A model generated the notes under the pieces. The model was not told the origin of the DNA, ran no database searches, and worked only from the letters and a program-made list of their open reading frames with translations. Positions 59,235 through 64,000 of a stretch of 64,000 nt of DNA are shown here, in pieces (position 1 is the stretch's first letter; each line of letters starts with the position of its first letter). The DNA is from Candidatus Villigracilis adiacens (GTDB taxonomy: Bacteria > Chloroflexota > Anaerolineae > Anaerolineales > Villigracilaceae), in the NCBI GenBank assembly GCA_016703605.1, contig JADJBU010000013.1:1-64000 (forward strand), in the 5' to 3' direction. The translations under genes and the position numbers were made by a program.

Positions 59235-60302
59235 TTACCCCTCTTCGAGCGGCGCAAACCCGCCGCCAAGAATTTCCTGCGCGGGCGAAACGATGACCAC
59301 CGCCTTTGGGTCTTCCTTTGCCACGGCAGACTTAAGGGCATGAGCTTCTGTGATCGTTAATGCGCACATCAAGATCGAACGATCCTTGCCTGTATACATG
59401 CCCTTGCCCTGCATCGAAGTCACCCCGCGTTTGAGATCGGTCATGATCCGGTCTGATACCGTTTGAGCCTTATCCGTAATGATGAGAGCCATGAGTTGAC
59501 GACGTCTTCTGCGCGGCACAAGCAAGGCGCGCAGCCCCGTATGTTTCCCTTCCATCGAAGGCGCGGCGGGGGCGCTCTCTTCGCCAAAGCGCGGAAGGAT
59601 TTCGCCTGTGGCGCGGGTCATATTGACGGTGGCGATGGCAAACACGGCAAGAAAAATATAGAATGCAACGCCAAGCCCGATCATCACCTCACCGGGGACA
59701 GGTCCCACCGATGAACGCGTCATAAACTCATCGATGTTATTAGGCGCTTGCGGAAAGAGATAAATCTTCGCCACCCACGATGCCAGCAGGATCAAAAAGA
59801 TCCAGTAATAATTTCTTCGCAAGCGCCTGCCGAACGCCTCCCACATGGAAATAGGGAAACTCGGCGTGAGCAAATTTTCCGCAAGGTTTTCCGCCCATTC
59901 AGGAGACGGGTGAAACGGCGGCACGAGCATGGCGGCATAAAAATCCGTTTCCATCAAACGCACACGGTAACTCCACAACTCATAATAACGATAGCGCCTC
60001 GCTTCAATGAATAAAAACCATAAAACCAGCAGTGTATTCAATAGCACCACCGAATGATGCACGTTCGACTGGCTGAACGCAATCGAAAGCGTCGCGCCTG
60101 TCACAACCACCGCCCAGTTGGTTGTCGTGTCGAGCCGCTGACGCCAGACATTCGCGCGTTGAATCTCGGCGCGGAAGAAATGCACCATCGCGGTAACGAA
60201 CTCGCTGGATTTGAGGTGATACCCGCGATAGGTCCACACCGCCTCTTCGGGTTCTTCTTTTTTAGGTTTGGATTTTGCCTTTGTGGATTTTTTGACTGCC
60301 AT
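59235..60302 (-). CDS. DUF2270-DUF2179 fusion membrane protein
   Basis: 355 residues. A Lys-rich start, then DUF2270 (about 25-245) with SEFVTAMVHFFRAEIQRANV, WRQRLDTTTNWAVVVTGATL and LWFLFIEARRYRYYELW, four membrane helices. After a linker comes a Lys/Arg-rich LLVPRRRRRQLMALIITDKA and a DUF2179-like end (RGVTSMQGKGMYTGKDRSIL, DPKAVVIVSPAQEILGGGF), the cytosolic domain known from YitT-type proteins. The fusion suggests a ligand-sensing membrane protein; function unknown. Confidence 0.8.
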   Translation of the reverse strand: MAVKKSTKAKSKPKKEEPEEAVWTYRGYHLKSSEFVTAMVHFFRAEIQRANVWRQRLDTTTNWAVVVTGATLSIAFSQSNVHHSVVLLNTLLVLWFLFIEARRYRYYELWSYRVRLMETDFYAAMLVPPFHPSPEWAENLAENLLTPSFPISMWEAFGRRLRRNYYWIFLILLASWVAKIYLFPQAPNNIDEFMTRSSVGPVPGEVMIGLGVAFYIFLAVFAIATVNMTRATGEILPRFGEESAPAAPSMEGKHTGLRALLVPRRRRRQLMALIITDKAQTVSDRIMTDLKRGVTSMQGKGMYTGKDRSILMCALTITEAHALKSAVAKEDPKAVVIVSPAQEILGGGFAPLEEG

Positions 60303-60383
60303 TGGATTTTTTCTTTCTGGATGAACGCTTCGGACTCACCCGAAGTTGATTCTGTTTCTTTGAGTTTTTTCTACGCCTCGGGT

Positions 60384-60487
60384 TTCGGCGGAATAAATTC
60401 CTGCCTCAGTACATGGAAGTCCGCTGAAGCGGACTCGGCGTGCCGCAAAATTTATTTTGCGCCGCTGGGGTCACAAAATAAATTTTG
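60384..60487. repeat. GAAGTCCGCT dispersed element, copy 2
   Basis: TTCGGCGGAATAAATTCCTG, GAAGTCCGCTGAAGCGGACT, then two AAATTTATTTTG half-palindromes. It sits just downstream of the molybdopterin oxidoreductase stop. Confidence 0.8.
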
Positions 60488-60489
60488 TC

Positions 60490-63462
60490 TTACGACTTCT
60501 TCGGCAACTTATACGCTTCCTTCGTCGGCTTGAGCGGGCGCGCCAGCCACATGGGACGGCGATTGCCATCGGGGCTAACTTTATCAGCGGAGCGGGTCAT
60601 CGCTAACCATTGACGGTAAATTGTCATGGACTTGTTCGTATCCACGAACAGGTCGCCTGCTTTTTCGCCAGGTTCAGCCTTGCGGATGCTGAAGACCTTT
60701 TGCAGCCAGCAATGGACTCCGCTGATGGGGTCGGGGTGGACGGCATGGGCAAGGTTCTGGTTCACACCGACGTTGCTCCACCAGATGCGGCTGGTATCGG
60801 GGTCAGACGATTCCCATGCCTTCGCGCCGTGGACAACGCGCATGAGGAATCCGCCTTTGCCGTTGTCGTGCAGTTCCACAAGATTCGACGAACCTTTGCT
60901 TACGCCTTTATCTTCCTGCAAGCGCCAACGCCCTAGGTGATGACTAATGGCGATGATGCCAGGTTTGATGCCTTCGGTGACCCAGACCGTATCCACGAAG
61001 TGACCGATCTCGGTCTCTACTTTGGCGAGGTCGCCTGTTTTGAGTCCAAAACGTTGTGCGTCTTCGGGATTCATCCAGATCGGATTCTTGTGCGAGATCT
61101 CATACAGCCATTTGGCATTTGCCGAACGCGTGTGAATGAGCGTGGGCAAGCGGAAGTTGGGAAGCAGGATCATCTCGCCTTTGGAGCGGTCAATCGTATC
61201 GGGGTGGACATGACTCTTCACCGTCCACGGGATGACATTTTCTTTTTCAGCCCAACCCCAGTTGGAGAGCGTGTCGCTGAAGAACTCGAGTTTCTTGGAG
61301 GGCGTATCGAAACCCGCCATCACTGTGCCGTCAATGTTTAACCCAACAACATGACCGTCTTTCAAAACGCGGTCTTGCTCGTCTAATTGGTAATTAGTAA
61401 TTGGTAATTGGTCTTGCACAAAATTACCATTTACCCAATTACCAATTACTTTTTCAAAGGGAGAATAATTCTCCTTCTTCACTTCAAACACGCCATACTT
61501 GCGCATGTACGCCAGCGGAGTCAATCCTTCTTTTGCGGCGGCTTCGGGCAGACCTGGCACGGAGTTCTCGAAGATCCATTGATAGTATTCATCCACGGTG
61601 ATGATCTCGCCAGGGCGATACGGCGACTCGAACCACTGACGAATGCCAAGCGAACCATCGGGATCCATCTTCGCGGAGAGTTGAATCCAGAACTCGTTTT
61701 CTTCCCACACTTCGCCAGGGTTGGCTTGATAAGTGAAATCCACCTTCATGCCCGCGCGTTCCATCGCAACGCGGCGCACAGGTTGACGGAACGCGATCCA
61801 CTGACCTGCGTGCGTTTCCTGACTCATCAGGTCGTGACGTTCAGGTCCATGACCTGTGGGCAAAACATAATCCGCGAACCATGCGGTCTCGTTCCATGTG
61901 GGTGTGAGCGCCACATAACACTTGATCTTCGAGTCTTCATCCTTGAGCGCCTTGAGCCACATGAAGCCATCGGGGTTGACCCACATCGGGTTGTAGACGC
62001 GCGTGAAATACACGTCAATGTCGCCGCGCCCTTCTTCGAGCATGTGCGGCAAAAGAATGGACATCTCGTAATGCGCGAGCGGATACTCGATGGGGTAGTG
62101 CAGTTCATTCCACGTTTCGGGAGCGGGCGCACCTTTGAACGGCTTGGGTACGAACTTGTTCCAGCCCGTCATCGAGGTGCCGCCCTTGTTGCCGATACTT
62201 CCAGTTAGCACATTGAGGAACAGCAAACAACGCGCCACTTGCCATCCGCCGAGATTGCCGACACTGGCAGAACGCCAAACGTGCGTGGCAAGTTTACCTT
62301 CGCAATTTGCAACGAGTCGCGCCGTTTCTTGAATGCGCTCGATCGGAACTTCGGATTCCTTCGCGGCGCGTTCAAAGGTGTATTCGGCATAGAGGTCTTT
62401 GAGCAGACGATCAAAAAGGTCGAAAGTCAAAAGTCGAAGGTCGGATGAAGAACAGGCGCTTCGAATCTCCGCCGCAAGTTGGTCGCTGTTTACTGACAGT
62501 TTTCCATCGGCGACAGCTTGCAGTGTTTCCTTCCAGTTGACCCATTTCTGCATGAAGTCTTTGTTGTATAAATTATTTTGGATCAGATGATTCGCAATGG
62601 AAAGCAGAATCGTATTTTCACTGCCAGGGTAGGTCGGCAGCCAGACATCACTCATGGAAGCAGTGTTGCTCAGACGCGGATCAAAGGTGATGAGTTTGGC
62701 TCCATCTGTTTTGGCTTCGATGATGCGCTGGGCGTGTGGGTTGAAGTAGTGTCCCGTTTCGAGGTGACTTGAAATCAGCAGAATCACTCGCGCATTGGCA
62801 AAGTCTGGGCTGGGACGATCCTGCCCGAGCCAGAAGTTATAGCCCGCGCGTGAACTGGATGAGCAGATATTGGTATGGCTGTTGTGACCGTCCATGCCCC
62901 AGGCTTGAACGATGCGATTGGTGTACCCGTCTTCGCCTGGTCGCCCGACGTGATAGACGATGCCATTCGGGCGGCGGAGTTTGCTCTCGCGCATTTTCTC
63001 CGCGATTTCAGAAAGCGCCTGATCCCAAGAGATCTGCTCCCATTTACCTTCGCCACGTTTGCCGACTCGCTTCAATGGATAAAGAATTCTTTCAGGGTCA
63101 TAGACTTGATTATGAGTCGCGGGTCCCTTGGCGCAGTTGCGTCCGCGCGAGCCTGGGTGGACGGGGTTGCCTTCGAACTTGCGAATCTCGTAAGTGTCCT
63201 TGTCCACATAGGCAAGAAGTCCGCAAGCGGATTCGCAATTGAAGCAGACGGTCGGTACGAGCGTATATCGCCGCGCGACTTTCTTGGGCCACTCCTTGCC
63301 GTCCCATTCGACCCAGTCATCCCACACGTCGGAGGGGGGATACTGGCTGATGCGTCCATCGGGGTGGACGACTTCGGTCAGTTTGACGGGTGCATGATCG
63401 GACGCGGAGAATTTAGGGAGGGCTATGCCTGCGGAGGTTGAGGGGACTTTTGTTTCGGTCAT
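60490..63462 (-). CDS. Molybdopterin-dependent oxidoreductase, DMSO-reductase family catalytic subunit
   Basis: 990 residues. The [4Fe-4S] site is CFNCESAC (Cys73, 76, 80) and Cys110 in RGRNCAKG. Cys200 in NICSSSSRAGYNF lines up with the Mo-ligand Cys of Nap/Fdh/Psr enzymes. C-terminal molydopterin-binding domain from about 790 (LPNFRLPTLIHTRSANAKWL). No Tat signal, with a 70-residue N-terminal leader. With the NrfD subunit upstream it forms a membrane complex resembling polysulfide, thiosulfate or tetrathionate reductases; the substrate is not decided. Two heptamer tracts encode residues in the chain (61384-61448 and 62418-62445). Confidence 0.88.
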   Translation of the reverse strand: MTETKVPSTSAGIALPKFSASDHAPVKLTEVVHPDGRISQYPPSDVWDDWVEWDGKEWPKKVARRYTLVPTVCFNCESACGLLAYVDKDTYEIRKFEGNPVHPGSRGRNCAKGPATHNQVYDPERILYPLKRVGKRGEGKWEQISWDQALSEIAEKMRESKLRRPNGIVYHVGRPGEDGYTNRIVQAWGMDGHNSHTNICSSSSRAGYNFWLGQDRPSPDFANARVILLISSHLETGHYFNPHAQRIIEAKTDGAKLITFDPRLSNTASMSDVWLPTYPGSENTILLSIANHLIQNNLYNKDFMQKWVNWKETLQAVADGKLSVNSDQLAAEIRSACSSSDLRLLTFDLFDRLLKDLYAEYTFERAAKESEVPIERIQETARLVANCEGKLATHVWRSASVGNLGGWQVARCLLFLNVLTGSIGNKGGTSMTGWNKFVPKPFKGAPAPETWNELHYPIEYPLAHYEMSILLPHMLEEGRGDIDVYFTRVYNPMWVNPDGFMWLKALKDEDSKIKCYVALTPTWNETAWFADYVLPTGHGPERHDLMSQETHAGQWIAFRQPVRRVAMERAGMKVDFTYQANPGEVWEENEFWIQLSAKMDPDGSLGIRQWFESPYRPGEIITVDEYYQWIFENSVPGLPEAAAKEGLTPLAYMRKYGVFEVKKENYSPFEKVIGNWVNGNFVQDQLPITNYQLDEQDRVLKDGHVVGLNIDGTVMAGFDTPSKKLEFFSDTLSNWGWAEKENVIPWTVKSHVHPDTIDRSKGEMILLPNFRLPTLIHTRSANAKWLYEISHKNPIWMNPEDAQRFGLKTGDLAKVETEIGHFVDTVWVTEGIKPGIIAISHHLGRWRLQEDKGVSKGSSNLVELHDNGKGGFLMRVVHGAKAWESSDPDTSRIWWSNVGVNQNLAHAVHPDPISGVHCWLQKVFSIRKAEPGEKAGDLFVDTNKSMTIYRQWLAMTRSADKVSPDGNRRPMWLARPLKPTKEAYKLPKKS
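61384..61448. repeat. Inverted heptamer repeat inside the molybdoenzyme gene
   Basis: TAATTGG-TAATTAG-TAATTGG-TAATTGG on the left and CCAATTA-type copies on the right form a hairpin. It codes VNGNFVQDQLPITNYQLDEQ in frame. Confidence 0.85.
62418..62445. repeat. Heptanucleotide tandem repeat inside the molybdoenzyme gene
   Basis: GGTCGAA-AGTCAAA-AGTCGAA-GGTCGGA, coding for a loop (DLRLLTFDLF) near residue 345. Confidence 0.75.
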
Positions 63463-63470
63463 AGTTTCTC

Positions 63471-63498
63471 GATTCGTGTTGCGTGTTCCGTTTCTCGT
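63471..63498. repeat. Heptanucleotide tandem repeat in the leader of the molybdoenzyme gene
   Basis: GATTCGT-GTTGCGT-GTTCCGT-TTCTCGT, 9 bases before the ATG (minus strand), so it forms the 5' untranslated end. Confidence 0.75.
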
Positions 63499-63550
63499 AG
63501 TCTATAAATCGTGATCCGTGAAATCAGATTCTGGTTTTGATTGGCAGTGA

Positions 63551-63658
63551 TTCGGCGGAATGAATTCCTGCCTCAGTGCGTGAAAGTCGGTTGAAACCGA
63601 CTCTGCCGTCAGCCCGGAGGGCTTCTATGAACTGAGCAAGTGGCTTTAGCCCCGCTCG
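63551..63658. repeat. GAAGTCCGCT dispersed element, copy 3
   Basis: TTCGGCGGAATGAATTCCTG, GAAAGTCGGTTGAAACCGAC and TGGCTTTAGCCCCGCTCGTT. Direct repeat of copy 2, so the two bracket the molybdoenzyme gene. Confidence 0.8.
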
Positions 63659-63659
63659 T

Positions 63660-64000
63660 TCACGAGTTTGGAATATACTGCGGCGCCATCACGAAGGCGT
63701 ATTCGTAGAAGAACAAGCCGACGAGTGTGGCAAGGACGGCAACGGGCAGCGCGGGCGCGAAGGCAATCATCAATACAAGCGGGATGACATGTCCCAGTGC
63801 GATGCCGCCCCACCAGTAATGCTTGCGGAATTTGCCGTGGGTCATTTCGCGGGAGGCGAGCATGGCAGTATCAGTCGGGAAGGAGTTAAGTTTGCCCGCG
63901 AAGGTCATCAGCAAGTTGACCGCGATACTGGCAGGGAAAAGAACGGTAAGCAGTGCGGTCAGGTCGGCGGGGAAGGAGACGAAAAGATTCAGAATGAAGA
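63660..64000 (-). CDS. NrfD/PsrC-type membrane subunit, C-terminal part
   Basis: The frame is open to the window edge, about 113 residues visible. Three membrane helices (LNLFVSFPADLTALLTVLFP, HYWWGGIALGHVIPLVLMIA, PVAVLATLVGLFFYEYAFV) and GGIALGHVIPL with a conserved His match the last helices of NrfD/PsrC quinone-interacting subunits. It stands upstream of the molybdoenzyme in the same operon. The start is outside the window. Confidence 0.8.
   Translation of the reverse strand, partial: FILNLFVSFPADLTALLTVLFPASIAVNLLMTFAGKLNSFPTDTAMLASREMTHGKFRKHYWWGGIALGHVIPLVLMIAFAPALPVAVLATLVGLFFYEYAFVMAPQYIPNS

Overview
The window looks like a chromosomal segment of a Chloroflexota bacterium, most likely class Anaerolineae. 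This is inferred from gene content, not from a marker tree: cytochrome b subunit IV fused to a di-haem cytochrome c, a HAS-barrel/HerA/NurA set, short Thr/Pro-rich lipoproteins with NBR1-like Ig domains, PYROXD2-like oxidoreductases, and very many small palindromic and tandem repeats. The metabolic genes (succinate dehydrogenase, Rieske/cytochrome b, isocitrate lyase plus malate synthase) suggest a heterotroph with a respiratory chain, a full TCA cycle and a glyoxylate shunt.

Layout. 1-5.9 kb is a graveyard of accessory genes: remnants of an ECF-type sigma factor, a zinc-ribbon protein, vapBC, hicBA, a DpnI-type restriction operon and a DUF4143 ATPase, most broken by several frameshifts. Three successive minus-strand modules end in the same terminator hairpin. 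5.9-10.2 kb is a minus-strand DNA-end-processing operon (nurA, a membrane protein, a HAS-barrel protein, herA); nurA carries an in-frame TGA. 10.3-20.1 kb is the respiratory core: SIMPL lipoprotein, FKBP, Rieske-cytochrome b-subunit IV/cytochrome c, then sdhC, sdhD, a GxxExxY gene, sdhA, sdhB and an RlmI-like methyltransferase. 20.2-28.6 kb holds a sulfurtransferase, MazG-like hydrolase, DUF4143 ATPase, LLM oxidoreductase, M42 peptidase, a BstYI/BglII-type restriction-modification pair, thioesterase, Crp regulator and metallo-beta-lactamase-fold hydrolase. 29.3 kb has tRNA-Arg(CCT). 29.4-37.7 kb encodes cell-envelope proteins and lysine 2,3-aminomutase. 38.4-46.3 kb has a GcvT-like protein, a third DUF4143 ATPase and two PYROXD2-like oxidoreductases flanking a frameshifted propeller/membrane protein. 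47-50 kb is malate synthase-isocitrate lyase. 50-60 kb mixes a glycosyltransferase, RadC, acylphosphatase, peptidase MA, AEC transporter, MiaB, a diguanylate cyclase, a UDG-like protein without Fe-S cysteines, and a DUF2270-DUF2179 fusion. 60.5-64 kb is a molybdopterin oxidoreductase with an NrfD-type membrane subunit running off the window.

Most notable pattern: all three DUF4143 ATPase genes, two intact and one decayed, are preceded by their own inverted repeat (arms 14-18 bp, different sequence at each locus). Each repeat overlaps a promoter whose -10 box lies exactly 6 nt before the ATG, which implies leaderless, probably self-controlled transcription. Heptanucleotide tandem repeats resembling cyanobacterial STRRs recur at about ten sites, several inside genes. 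A MITE-like element with target-site duplications is present twice. No CRISPR array, rRNA operon or intact transposase was seen.
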